Assembly: GCF_006538745.1 (NCBI RefSeq)
Contig: NZ_BJLR01000016.1
Span: forward strand, 248,001 to 312,000
From: Cellulomonas cellasea
Lineage (GTDB): Bacteria > Actinomycetota > Actinomycetes > Actinomycetales > Cellulomonadaceae
DNA: 64,000 nt
Direction: 5' to 3'
The translations under genes were made by a program, and so were the position numbers. The number at the start of each line of letters is the position of its first letter. Position 1 is the first letter of the stretch. Shown here piece by piece: positions 52,531 to 61,312 of this stretch. The notes beneath the pieces were generated by a model. The model was not told where the DNA came from and made no database searches. It saw nothing but the letters and a program-made list of their open reading frames with translations.

Positions 52531-53952
52531 GTGACGGAGGGCGCGCCAGCCGGCCTGCGCCCCGCCGAGCTCCGGCTCGGGTCGGACCTGCGGGCCCCGG
52601 CGGCGGCCCGGCGGCTCGTGCGCGAGCTCCTGGCCGAGGGCGGGCGCGACGCGTGGACCGACGCCGCCGAGCTGGCCGTGAGCGAGCTCGTGACGAACGC
52701 GGCGCTCCATGCGCAGACGGCGATCGGGGTCTCGGCGACCCTGAGCGCGCACGAGCTGCGCGTCGAGGTCCGGGACCACAGCCCGGCCGGTCCCCGGCAG
52801 CGGAGCTACGGCAGCCAGGCGACGACGGGGCGCGGCATGGGGATGGTCGCCGCGGTGACGGACCGCTGCGGCGTCGTCCAGCGCCCGGACGGCAAGACCG
52901 CCTGGTTCGTCCTCGAGGACGGCGCCCCGGAGCCCTCCCTCGAGGAGCTTCTCGCCGCGTTCGACGAGGAGCAGTGGGAGGTCACGCACGCCGCGCCCGC
53001 CGACCCGACGGCCGAGGGCAGCGGACCCGTCGCCCGGCAGGTCGTCCTCCTGGGGGTCCCGCCGACGCTCTGGGTCGCCGCGCAGGAGCACCACGACGCG
53101 ATCCTGCGCGAGCTGCACCTCTACAGCGAGGTCCACGCGGAGGTGGACCTCGACCTCCGGAGGGCGGAGGCCGCGCGCACGGCGCTGCTCGACCTCGTGG
53201 ACGTCCGCGCCCAGGGTGCCGACGACGCCGCAGCGCTGCGGGTCGCGCTCCCCGACGGGCACCCGAGCCCGTGGCGGGAGATCCGGGAACCCGTCGATCT
53301 CACGCTCGAGCTGCTCCCCGACGACGCTGCTGCCTCGACCGCCCTCCAGGACGTCCTCGACGCCGGCGAGCAGCTCGCGAGCGAGGGCGCGCTCCTCGCC
53401 TTCCCCGGCCAGCCGGAGATCGTCGCCGTCCGGGACTGGCTGTGCGAGCAGGTCCAGAGCCAGATGCGGGGCGTCCCGCCGCGGCGGTGGTCGGGCAGCG
53501 CGGACGAGCGCTTCGAGGTCGACGCCGGAGCGGCGCGGGCCGACACCGAGACCGCGGCCGTCGTCGAGCGCGTGCGGACCAGCCGGCGCGGTGCGGTGTG
53601 CTCCGACGCGCGGAACCGGATCCTCGCCGTGAGCGCTCCGCTCGCCGCCCACCTCGGGTGGGAGGTCGACGACCTCGTCGGACGGCGCATCGTCGCGCTG
53701 ATCCCCCCGTCGTTGCGCGAGGCGCACATCGCCGGCTTCAGCAGGCACCTGAGCACGGGGCAGGCGCACGTGCTCGGCGTCCCGCTCGTGCTCCCCGTCC
53801 GGCACGCGTCGGGCCGCGAGCTGCTGTGCGACTTCCTGATCGAGCAGGTCGGTGCGGGGGTCGGCCGCTCGCTGTACCTGGCGTGGATCGAGCCCGTCGA
53901 CGCCGGGGAGCCGCGTGGGTCGGCTGCGGGAGCCGCCGACACGCCACGGTGA
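52531..53952 (+). CDS. HATPase (RsbW-like) and PAS domain signalling protein
   Basis: A 473-residue cytosolic protein starts with an RsbW-like ATPase (about 1-130; AELAVSELVTNAALHA and TTGRGMGMVAAVTDRC). A middle region of about 200 residues follows, with LWVAAQEHHDAILRELHLYSEV, found in actinobacterial phosphatase and kinase regulators. A PAS domain (about 350-460; DARNRILAVSAPLAAHLGWEVDDLVG) ends it. No phosphatase or transmitter-kinase domain is present. GTG 52531 was chosen as the nearest in-frame start. It is divergent from a SpoIIE phosphatase, with 157 bp between the starts. It may be the anti-sigma factor or kinase of that pair. Confidence 0.83.
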   Translation: MTEGAPAGLRPAELRLGSDLRAPAAARRLVRELLAEGGRDAWTDAAELAVSELVTNAALHAQTAIGVSATLSAHELRVEVRDHSPAGPRQRSYGSQATTGRGMGMVAAVTDRCGVVQRPDGKTAWFVLEDGAPEPSLEELLAAFDEEQWEVTHAAPADPTAEGSGPVARQVVLLGVPPTLWVAAQEHHDAILRELHLYSEVHAEVDLDLRRAEAARTALLDLVDVRAQGADDAAALRVALPDGHPSPWREIREPVDLTLELLPDDAAASTALQDVLDAGEQLASEGALLAFPGQPEIVAVRDWLCEQVQSQMRGVPPRRWSGSADERFEVDAGAARADTETAAVVERVRTSRRGAVCSDARNRILAVSAPLAAHLGWEVDDLVGRRIVALIPPSLREAHIAGFSRHLSTGQAHVLGVPLVLPVRHASGRELLCDFLIEQVGAGVGRSLYLAWIEPVDAGEPRGSAAGAADTPR

Positions 53953-54060
53953 GGCGGAGCGGTCCCGCTGCCGAGGCGGTCGGGGATGTCGAGAACCCGG
54001 GACCGGCTCCGTCCAGGGGGTGACGGTGCCACGCTGGGCACCCCGAGGAGAGGTGACGAC

Positions 54061-54504
54061 ATGACCCGGTACCTGCTGGCGGTCGACTTCCAGGCCGGCG
54101 TCGACGAGACGCCGATGTCGCAGTGGTCGCCCGAGGAGATCGCGGCCCACCTGGACCACTACCGCGTGCTCAACGAGGAGCTCGTCGCGAGCGGCGAGCT
54201 CGTCGAGGCGACGATCCTCACCGGGCCCGACCTCGCGAAGATCGTCACGTCCGACGGGCTGCGTGCGCCGGTCGTGACGGACGGGCCGTTCCAGGAGTTC
54301 AAGGAGTGGGTCGCGGGCTACCAGATCGTCGACGTCGAGTCCGAGGAGCGGGCGATCGAGATCGCCGCGCGCGTCTCGGCGGTGCCCGGTCAGGGCGGGC
54401 GCGCGACGCAGCAGCCCGTCCAGGTCCGGCAGGTCATGGACGAGGGCCCGTCGGGGGTCGACGAGATGCGCGCGTTCCTCGACACGGCCGGCGGTGATCG
54501 CTGA
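54061..54504 (+). CDS. YCII/DGPF-domain protein (ECF42 partner)
   Basis: A 147-residue YCII-fold protein with the diagnostic APVVTDGPFQEFKEWVAGYQIVD. Proteins with this DGPF motif are nearly always encoded beside ECF42 sigma factors, as here. Their role is unclear; they may act as a ligand sensor or enzyme in the response. ATG 54061 follows GAGGAG. Its TGA overlaps the CTG that likely begins the sigma gene (CTGA), so the two are translated together. Confidence 0.9.
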   Translation: MTRYLLAVDFQAGVDETPMSQWSPEEIAAHLDHYRVLNEELVASGELVEATILTGPDLAKIVTSDGLRAPVVTDGPFQEFKEWVAGYQIVDVESEERAIEIAARVSAVPGQGGRATQQPVQVRQVMDEGPSGVDEMRAFLDTAGGDR

Positions 54505-55763
54505 ACGTCCCGCCCGTCGTCGAGGACCTGCTGCGCACGCTCGCGCCGCAGGTCCTCGGCGTGCTGGCACGGCGGTCCCGGGACTTCGACGCGGCCGAGG
54601 ACGCGGTGCAGGAGGCGCTGGTCGCGGCGGCGACGCACTGGCCGCGCGACGGCGTGCCCGACAACCCGCGGGGCTGGCTGCTGCAGGCGGCGACGCGCCG
54701 GCTCGTCGACCACGTGCGCGCCGACGCGTCACGCCGCCGGCGGGAGGTCCTCGCCGCGCAGGGGGAGCCCGCCGGGGCGCGCCCGACGGGGGAGGACGAC
54801 ACCCTCACGGTCCTCCTGCTGTGCTGCCACCCGTCGCTGACCCCGGCGTCCGCGATCGCGCTGACGCTGCGTGCCGTCGGCGGGCTGACGACGGCCGAGG
54901 TCGCGCACGCGTTCGCGGTGCCCGAGGCGACGATGGCGCAGCGCATCAGCCGCGCGAAGCAGACGGTCCGCGCGTCGGGGGAGCCGTTCGCGCGGCCGAC
55001 CCCCGAGGAGCTGCCGGGCCGGCTCCGGAGCGTGCTGCACGTGCTCTACCTCGTCTTCAACGAGGGGTACACGAGCAGCCGCGGGCCGGAGCTGCACCGC
55101 GTCGAGCTCGTCGACGAGGCGGTCCGGATCACGCGGCTGGTCCGCGCCCTGCTGCCCGACGACGCCGATGTCGCCGGGCTCCTCGCGCTCATGCTGCTCG
55201 TCGACGCGCGGCGCCCCGCCCGTACGGACGACGCGGGCGACCCCGTCCCGCTCCCGCAGCAGGACCGCACGCGGTGGGACGCCGCCCGCATCGCCGAGGG
55301 CCTCGACCTGCTCGACCGCGCGCTGGCGGGCGGGCCCGCGGGCGAGTACACGCTCCAGGCGGCGATCGCGGCGGTGCACGACCGTGCACCCACCGCGGAC
55401 GCGACCGACTGGCCGCGGGTGCTCGCGCTCTACGGGGCGCTCGAGCGGCTCACCGGCAACCCGGTCGTGACGGTCAACCGCGCGGTGGCCGCCGCGATGG
55501 TCGACGGCGCGGCCGCGGGGCTCGCGCTGCTCGACGGGCTCGACGACCGGCTCGGCCCGACGCACCGCCTCGACGCGGTGCGGGCGCACCTGCACGAGCT
55601 CGCGGGGGACGCGGCGGCGGCGCTCGACCACTACCGCCGGGCCGCCGCGCACGCGACGAACCTGCCGGAGCAGCGGCACCTCGCGGCGAAGGTCGCGGAG
55701 CTCACGCGCGGTGGGGCTGCGGTGGTGTCCGTGCCCGACGACGGGGGCGGGCGCGCCGGCTGA
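54501..55763 (+). CDS. ECF42-type sigma factor with C-terminal SnoaL/TPR-like extension
   Basis: The 420-residue protein has sigma region 2 (about 8-75; DAAEDAVQEALVAAATHWPRDGVPDNPRGWL) and region 4 (about 100-160; TTAEVAHAFAVPEATMAQRISRAK). The long DUF6596-type C-terminus contains FNEGYTSSRGPELHRVELVDEAVRITR, typical of ECF42. These sigma factors have no separate anti-sigma factor; the C-terminal extension controls activity. A CTG at 54501 is the best start: it gives the expected MNVPPVVEDLLRT-like N-terminus and overlaps the upstream stop. GTG 54561 would delete the conserved first helix. Transcription is shared with the DGPF gene. Confidence 0.88.
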   Translation: MNVPPVVEDLLRTLAPQVLGVLARRSRDFDAAEDAVQEALVAAATHWPRDGVPDNPRGWLLQAATRRLVDHVRADASRRRREVLAAQGEPAGARPTGEDDTLTVLLLCCHPSLTPASAIALTLRAVGGLTTAEVAHAFAVPEATMAQRISRAKQTVRASGEPFARPTPEELPGRLRSVLHVLYLVFNEGYTSSRGPELHRVELVDEAVRITRLVRALLPDDADVAGLLALMLLVDARRPARTDDAGDPVPLPQQDRTRWDAARIAEGLDLLDRALAGGPAGEYTLQAAIAAVHDRAPTADATDWPRVLALYGALERLTGNPVVTVNRAVAAAMVDGAAAGLALLDGLDDRLGPTHRLDAVRAHLHELAGDAAAALDHYRRAAAHATNLPEQRHLAAKVAELTRGGAAVVSVPDDGGGRAG

Positions 55764-55878
55764 CCGCGCTCGCCGACCCGACGGCGCGGCCGCCGACCCG
55801 GCTCGCGTGCTGCGTGCGGCCCGCGTCCGGTCCGCACGCCGGCCGGGGTGCACGCCCGTGCACCCGTCCCGCCGCCGG

Positions 55879-57408
55879 TCAGCGCGCCGCGTGCCGCTCC
55901 AGGAACGCGTACACCTCGGCGTCGTCGACCCCCGGGAACGTGCCCTGGGGGAGCGGCGCGAGGACCTGCGCGTGGAGCTTCGCCGACGGCCACGAAGCCG
56001 AGCGCCAGCGGCGGCTCAGCTCGGCGTCGGGCCGCCGGCAGCACGACGGGTCGGGGCAGCGGGACTGCGTGCGCAGCGCGGTGTCCCGGCCGCGGAACCA
56101 CGACGCGTGCGCGAACGGGACGCCGACGGTGATGGAGAACTCGCCGGACTCGGACGCCCCGGTCTGCGACGTGCACCAGTACGTGCCCTGCGGGGTGTCG
56201 GTGTACTGGTGGTACTCGGTGGTGCGGTCGCGCCGGACGAGCGAGCCGCGGGCCGCCCAGCGCCGGCACACCGGCTGCCCCTCGATCGCGCCCGTCGGGT
56301 CGGTGGGGAACGTGATGCCGTCGTTCTCGTAGCCGCGCGTCAGGGCGCCGTCGTGGCCCACACGCAGGAAGTGCACGGGCAGCCCGAGCTCGCTCGTCGC
56401 GAGGTTCGTGAACCGGTGCGCCGCGGCCTCGTGGGTGACGCCGAACGCGTCGCGGAAGTCCTCGATCGCGAGGTCCTTGGCGCGCTTGGCGGCCCCCAGG
56501 AACTCGAGCGCGGCGGTGCGCGGCATGAGGCACGACGCGGCGAAGTAGTTGATCTCCATGCGCTGGCGCAGGAAGTCGGCGTAGGAGACGGGGCGGTCGT
56601 GGCCGAGCACGCGGTGCCCGATCGCCTGCAGCGCGAGCGAGCGCAGGCCGTGGCCGCCGGGGATCGACGCGGGCGGCAGGTAGATGCGCCCGCTCGCGAG
56701 GTCGGTCACCGTGCGGGTCGAGTGGGGCAGGTCGTCGACGTGCAGGATCTGGAAGCCGAGCTGCTCGGCCATGCGCGCGACGGCCCGGTGCGTGAGCGCG
56801 CCGACGGTGTACCCGGCCTTGCGGGCCAGCTCCTCGCCGACGCGCTCGATCTCGGGCAGGTGGTTGTCGCGCTCCTGCATCCACAGCCGCAGCTCGGTGT
56901 TCGCGCGGCGGGCCTCCTCGGGCGTCGCGATCGACTCGCTCTCGCGGCGCGCGAGCTCGGCGTGCAGCCCGACGAGGGCCTCGAGCGCCTCGACCGGCAT
57001 GCCCCGGCCCGGCCGGACGGCGGGCAGCCCGAGGCCTGAGTACAGGTGCGAGCGCTGCGCGCGGTCGAGGGCGATCTCGAGCGCGGCCCGGCGGCTCGGG
57101 GGCTCGGCGGCGAGCAGCTCGGTGACCTCGACGTGCAGCGCGGCGGCGATCTCCTGCAGGAGCGACAGGCGCGGCTCGCGGTGGCCGTTCTCGACGAGCG
57201 AGAGCTGGCTCGGGGCGGCGCCGGTCGCCTGCGCGAGCTGGTCGAGCGTGAGGCCCCGGCTCGTGCGGAAGTGCCGGATGCGACGGCCGAGCGTGAGCAG
57301 GTCGCTGCCGTCGGGCCGCCGGCGGGTCGGCGCGGCGGGGTCCGCGCCGGGGGCTCCCGGGGGCAGCGGACGGTCCTGGACGGTCGGTCCCACGTCGTCG
57401 GGGGTCAT
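55879..57408 (-). CDS. ScfR/RamB-type XRE regulator (HTH, IrrE-like, DUF2083)
   Basis: A 509-residue regulator has a Cro/CI HTH (about 40-95; LGRRIRHFRTSRGLTLDQLAQATG and SQLSLVENGHREPRLSLL), a long IrrE/M78-like domain (about 190-320) and a C-terminal DUF2083 with Cys residues (PVCRRWAARG, SRCPDPSCCRR). The metallopeptidase-type HExxH is absent and reads QAIGHRVLGH, so protease activity is unlikely. RamB and PrpR in this family respond to acetate or propionate-derived acyl-CoA. ATG 57408 is directly followed by an AT-rich divergent region to pckG, so control of gluconeogenesis is probable. Confidence 0.88.
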   Translation of the reverse strand: MTPDDVGPTVQDRPLPPGAPGADPAAPTRRRPDGSDLLTLGRRIRHFRTSRGLTLDQLAQATGAAPSQLSLVENGHREPRLSLLQEIAAALHVEVTELLAAEPPSRRAALEIALDRAQRSHLYSGLGLPAVRPGRGMPVEALEALVGLHAELARRESESIATPEEARRANTELRLWMQERDNHLPEIERVGEELARKAGYTVGALTHRAVARMAEQLGFQILHVDDLPHSTRTVTDLASGRIYLPPASIPGGHGLRSLALQAIGHRVLGHDRPVSYADFLRQRMEINYFAASCLMPRTAALEFLGAAKRAKDLAIEDFRDAFGVTHEAAAHRFTNLATSELGLPVHFLRVGHDGALTRGYENDGITFPTDPTGAIEGQPVCRRWAARGSLVRRDRTTEYHQYTDTPQGTYWCTSQTGASESGEFSITVGVPFAHASWFRGRDTALRTQSRCPDPSCCRRPDAELSRRWRSASWPSAKLHAQVLAPLPQGTFPGVDDAEVYAFLERHAAR

Positions 57409-57562
57409 CGTTTGACGATAGCGAAAGATCCGCAGTTCTTGACAGCCCTCGGCTCGGGAAAGAGCGCGCGGGCGGGTCCACAGTGGAAGGGAGGTCGTCG
57501 CCGTCGCCGAGCCGTCCGCACCGTCCGCCCCGCCCGAGCCATCGCAGCAGGAGGTCCGTCCC
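57409..57562. promoter_or_regulatory. Divergent control region between the ScfR-type regulator and pckG
   Basis: The first 50 bp next to the regulator are relatively AT-rich. They contain TTTGACGATAGCGAAA (57411-57426), a partly palindromic candidate operator, and TTGACA (57439-57444), a possible -35 for pckG. A convincing -10 was not found. Confidence 0.4.
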
Positions 57563-59542
57563 ATGACCGTCATCGACCGCCCCGACGCCCGACCCGAGCC
57601 CCGCACCGAGGCCCGCGCCGACGTCCGCCCCGGCAGCGCGTCGGCGCCGGCCCGTCGCCGCGCGGCCGACGCCACGGCCCCGACGACCCACTGGCGCCTG
57701 CGCGCCTGGGTCCAGCGGATCGCCGAGCTCACCGAGCCCGCCGACGTCGTCTGGGTCGACGGGTCGGCCGAGCAGAAGCAGCGGCTCGTCGACGGCATGG
57801 TCGAGGCCGGCACGCTCGTCCCGCTGAACCCCGAGCTGCGCCCGAACAGCTACCTCGCGCGCTCGGACCCCGACGACGTCGCCCGCGTCGAGGACCGCAC
57901 GTTCATCTGCTCGCTGCGCGAGGAGGATGCGGGCCCGACGAACAACTGGCGCCAGCCGACCGCGATGCGCGCCGAGCTGCGCGGGGCGTTCGCGGGGTCG
58001 ATGCGCGGCCGCACGATGTACGTCGTCCCGTTCTCGATGGGCCCGCTCGGCGGACCGATCTCGCAGCTCGGCGTCCAGGTCACCGACTCGCCGTACGTCG
58101 TCGTGAGCATGCAGGTCATGACGCGCGTCGGCACCGCGGTGCTGGACCTGCTCGGCGCCGACGGCGACTTCGTGCCCGCGATCCACTCGGTCGGGGCGCC
58201 GCTCGTGGGCCGCGACGGAGAGCCGCTCGCCGACGTCCCGTGGCCCTGCAACCGCACGAAGTACATCGCGCACTTCCCCGAGACGCGCGAGATCTGGTCG
58301 TTCGGCTCCGGGTACGGCGGCAACGCGCTGCTCGGCAAGAAGTGCTTCGCGCTGCGCATCGCCTCGGTCATGGCGCGCGACGAGGGCTGGCTCGCCGAGC
58401 ACATGCTGGTCCTGCGCGTGACCGACCCCGCGCAGCGCGTCTTCCACGTCGCCGCCGCGTTCCCCTCGGCGTGCGGCAAGACGAACCTCGCGATGCTGCG
58501 CCCGACGCTCCCGGGCTGGACGGTCGAGACCATCGGCGACGACATCGCCTGGATGCGCCCCGGCGGCCCGGGAACGGACGGGCGGCTGCGCGCCATCAAC
58601 CCTGAGGCCGGGTTCTTCGGCGTCGCCCCCGGCACCGGCCCCACGACGAACCCGACGGCGATCGAGACGCTGCGCTCCGACGTGATCTTCACCAACGTCG
58701 CGCTGACCGACGACGGCGACGTGTGGTGGGAGGGCCTGACCGACACCCCGCCCGCCCACCTGACCGACTGGCGCGGGAACGACTGGACGCCGCAGTCGGG
58801 CACGACCGCCGCCCACCCGAACTCGCGCTTCACCGTCGCCGCCGACCGCTGCCCGACCATCGCCGACGACTGGGACTCGCCCGCGGGCGTCCCGATCGAC
58901 GCGATCCTGTTCGGCGGCCGGCGCGCGAGCAACGTCCCGCTCGTCGCGCAGGCGCGGGACTGGGCGCACGGGGTCTTCATGGGCGCGACGATCTCCTCGG
59001 AGCAGACCGCCGCCGCCGAGGGCACCGTCGGGGCGCTGCGCCGCGACCCGTTCGCGATGCTCCCGTTCTGCGGCTACAACATGGCCGACCACTGGGGCCA
59101 CTGGCTGCGTCTGGGCGCCGAGCTCGAGTCCCGCGGCGTCCCGCTGCCCGCGGTCTTCCAGGTCAACTGGTTCCGCAAGGGCGAGGACGGCCGGTGGCTG
59201 TGGCCCGGCTTCGGGGAGAACTCGCGCGTGCTCGCGTGGGTGCTCGGGCGGGTCGCGGGCGACGACGCGGACGCGGGCGGGGTCCTCGACTCGCCGGTGG
59301 GGCTGCTGCCGGCCGTCGGCGCCGACCCGGCCGCGACGCCCGGCGCGCTCGACCTGCGCGGGCTCGACGTCCCCGCCGAGGACCTCGACGAGCTCTTCCG
59401 CGTCGACGCCGCGTCGTGGCTCGCCGAGTGCGACCTGACCGAGGAGTTCTTCGCGCGGTTCGGCGACCACCTGCCGGTGCGCCTCGCCGAGGAGCTCGCG
59501 ACGCTGCGGACGCGGCTCGGGACGGGTCTCGGGACGGTCTGA
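57563..59542 (+). CDS. pckG: GTP-dependent phosphoenolpyruvate carboxykinase
   Basis: A 659-residue enzyme converts oxaloacetate and GTP to phosphoenolpyruvate, the entry to gluconeogenesis. Motifs include [12 protein letters not shown], the P-loop [11 protein letters not shown] with the catalytic Cys, GDDIAWM, a FGGRR-containing segment and [10 protein letters not shown]. About 45 residues precede the conserved core, a long and probably disordered N-terminus; ATG 57563 is preceded by GGAGG. The gene is divergent from an ScfR/RamB-type regulator, which fits short-chain-acid-responsive control of central carbon flow. Confidence 0.96.
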   Translation: MTVIDRPDARPEPRTEARADVRPGSASAPARRRAADATAPTTHWRLRAWVQRIAELTEPADVVWVDGSAEQKQRLVDGMVEAGTLVPLNPELRPNSYLARSDPDDVARVEDRTFICSLREEDAGPTNNWRQPTAMRAELRGAFAGSMRGRTMYVVPFSMGPLGGPISQLGVQVTDSPYVVVSMQVMTRVGTAVLDLLGADGDFVPAIHSVGAPLVGRDGEPLADVPWPCNRTKYIAHFPETREIWSFGSGYGGNALLGKKCFALRIASVMARDEGWLAEHMLVLRVTDPAQRVFHVAAAFPSACGKTNLAMLRPTLPGWTVETIGDDIAWMRPGGPGTDGRLRAINPEAGFFGVAPGTGPTTNPTAIETLRSDVIFTNVALTDDGDVWWEGLTDTPPAHLTDWRGNDWTPQSGTTAAHPNSRFTVAADRCPTIADDWDSPAGVPIDAILFGGRRASNVPLVAQARDWAHGVFMGATISSEQTAAAEGTVGALRRDPFAMLPFCGYNMADHWGHWLRLGAELESRGVPLPAVFQVNWFRKGEDGRWLWPGFGENSRVLAWVLGRVAGDDADAGGVLDSPVGLLPAVGADPAATPGALDLRGLDVPAEDLDELFRVDAASWLAECDLTEEFFARFGDHLPVRLAEELATLRTRLGTGLGTV

Positions 59543-59609
59543 GCGGCGGGCGGGCGGGGCATCGCCCACACTCGTCCTGTCCCCGCACCCGTCCGACAGG
59601 AGCCTGCCC

Positions 59610-60320
59610 GTGTCCCGCGTCCTCATGGTGGTCTCGGCCGCCGACACCCTCACGCTCACCGACGGCACCGCGCACCCCACCGGGTTCTGGGCCGAGGAGC
59701 TCGTGGTCGCGCACCGGACGCTCACCCGCGAGGGGCACGAGGTCGTCGTCGCGACCCCCGGGGGCGCACGCCCGACGGTCGACCCGGTGTCGCTCGACGA
59801 GAAGACCGTCGGCAGCGCCGAGAAGGTCGACGAGCTGCACGCCTACCTCCAGGAGATCGGCAGCGCGCTCGACGCGCCCGTCGCGCTCGAGGACGTCGAG
59901 GTCAGCGGCTTCGACGCGGTCGTCCTGCCCGGCGGGCACGGCCCGATGGTCGACCTGGCCGTCGACCCGGTGCTGGGCCGCCTCCTCACCCAGGCCGACG
60001 AGAGCGGCCTCGTGATCGCGCCGTTCTGCCACGGGCCCGCGGGGCTGCTGTCCGCGACGACCGACGACGGCGGGTTCGTGTTCGCCGGGCGCCGCCTCGC
60101 GGTGTTCACCGACGAGGAGGAGCGCACCGGCGGGACGGGCGAGACGACGCCGTGGTTCGTCGCGACCCGGCTCCGCGAGCGCGGTGCGGTCGTCGAGGAG
60201 GGCCCGGCGTGGTCGAGCTTCGTGGTCCGCGACGGCAACCTCGTCTCGGGCCAGAACCCGCAGTCGAGCGAGGCGGTCGCGGAGGCCGTGCTCGACGCGC
60301 TGGGGGCGAGCCGCCGCTGA
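59610..60320 (+). CDS. DJ-1/PfpI-family class I amidotransferase-like protein
   Basis: The 236-residue protein has the DJ-1/PfpI fold with nucleophile Cys in APFCHGPAGLLSA and a VLPGGHGPMVDL strand. The Glu that positions the Cys is probably in FWAEELVVAHR. Close relatives include Hsp31-like and glyoxalase III-like proteins, so deglycase or glyoxalase activity is possible but unproved. GTG 59610 follows AGGAG. It is in the same direction as pckG, 67 bp downstream. Confidence 0.87.
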   Translation: MSRVLMVVSAADTLTLTDGTAHPTGFWAEELVVAHRTLTREGHEVVVATPGGARPTVDPVSLDEKTVGSAEKVDELHAYLQEIGSALDAPVALEDVEVSGFDAVVLPGGHGPMVDLAVDPVLGRLLTQADESGLVIAPFCHGPAGLLSATTDDGGFVFAGRRLAVFTDEEERTGGTGETTPWFVATRLRERGAVVEEGPAWSSFVVRDGNLVSGQNPQSSEAVAEAVLDALGASRR

Positions 60321-60351
60321 GCCGGTCACCGCTGCGTCCCCCGGGCCGCCC

Positions 60352-60382
60352 TTGACCCTTCCCCTGGGGCAGGGTCGAGAGT
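60352..60382 (+). promoter_or_regulatory. MerR-type promoter with 19-bp spacer
   Basis: TTGACC (60352-60357) and GAGAGT (60377-60382) are 19 bp apart, the MerR-typical spacing. Between them the dyad ACCCTTCCCC (60355-60364) and GGGGCAGGGT (60366-60375) pairs at 9 of 10 positions. ATG 60389 follows 6 nt after the -10, so the mRNA is leaderless and the regulator probably controls itself. Confidence 0.75.
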
Positions 60383-60388
60383 GACGGG

Positions 60389-61312
60389 ATGACGACGACG
60401 CACCAGCCACCCGCGCTCCTGACGATCGGCCAGCTCGCCGAGCGGTCCGGGCTCAGCCTCAAGGCGCTGCGCCTGTACGACGAGCTCGGGCTGCTGCCGC
60501 CCGCGCGCGTCGACCCCGCATCCGGGTACCGGTACTACGACGCCGGCCAGCTCGACCGTGCGCGGCTCATCGGGCTGCTGCGGCAGGTCCGCATGCCGCT
60601 CGCGGACATCGGGGCGCTGCTCGCCGACCGGGACCCGGAGCGGCTGCGGGCCTGGTGGCGCGCGGAGGCCGACGACCACCAGCAGCGCGAGGGGGTCGTG
60701 CGCTACCTCCTCACGGAGCTCGACGGCGCCGAGCGGCCGGTCGTCCCGGTGCTGACGCGCCACGTGCCCGACGAGAAGGTCGCCACGACCTCGGCGCACG
60801 TGCTGCAGCCGGACCTCCCGCGGTACATCCCGGAGGCGATCGGCCGGCTGCGCGCCCACCTCGAGGCGTGCGGGGCGACGGCCCGGGACATCGACTGGAC
60901 GGTCTACCACTCGACGTCCACCACGGACTCCGCGGGGCTCGTCGAGGTGTGCGTCCCGTTCAGCGGCACCGTCCAGCCCACGACGGAGGTCACCGTGCGC
61001 GTCGAGCCCGCGCACCACGAGGCGTATGCGCGGATCACCAAGGGCGAGGTCCGGGCGCCGCACATCATGTACGCGTTCGACGCGGTCGCCGCCTGGGTCG
61101 CCGAGCACGGCCACACCCGCACGCTCGACCCGCGCGAGGTGTACTTCGCGGACTGGGTCGCGGTCGACGAGTCGACGCCCGCGGTCGACATCGCCTTCCC
61201 GTTCGCGCCGGCGGGGGGCGACGGCGGGACGGCGGCCGCCGACGGCGCGGGCGCAGGCGCAGCCGGAACCGGCCCGTCGGCGGCGCTCGCGGGTGCGGAG
61301 GTCGCCCCGTGA
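60389..61312 (+). CDS. MerR-family regulator with GyrI-like C-terminal domain
   Basis: The 307-residue activator has a MerR HTH (about 10-75; IGQLAERSGLSLKALRLYDELGLLPPARVDPASGYRYY), a dimer helix and a GyrI/BmrR-like effector domain (about 130-270; EVTVRVEPAHHEAYARI and YAFDAVAAWVAEHG). Such regulators bind lipophilic cations or similar ligands and untwist the 19-bp spacer promoter. A Gly/Ala-rich tail follows. Its stop overlaps the GTG of the transglutaminase-like gene (GTGA), so the two form an operon under the MerR promoter. Confidence 0.92.
   Translation: MTTTHQPPALLTIGQLAERSGLSLKALRLYDELGLLPPARVDPASGYRYYDAGQLDRARLIGLLRQVRMPLADIGALLADRDPERLRAWWRAEADDHQQREGVVRYLLTELDGAERPVVPVLTRHVPDEKVATTSAHVLQPDLPRYIPEAIGRLRAHLEACGATARDIDWTVYHSTSTTDSAGLVEVCVPFSGTVQPTTEVTVRVEPAHHEAYARITKGEVRAPHIMYAFDAVAAWVAEHGHTRTLDPREVYFADWVAVDESTPAVDIAFPFAPAGGDGGTAAADGAGAGAAGTGPSAALAGAEVAP

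Noticed and set aside
55631-59725. 1364-codon minus-strand open frame antisense to pckG and beyond
   Set aside because: High GC at third positions leaves long antisense frames. It overlaps clear genes and its product is Arg/Gly/Pro-rich without domains.
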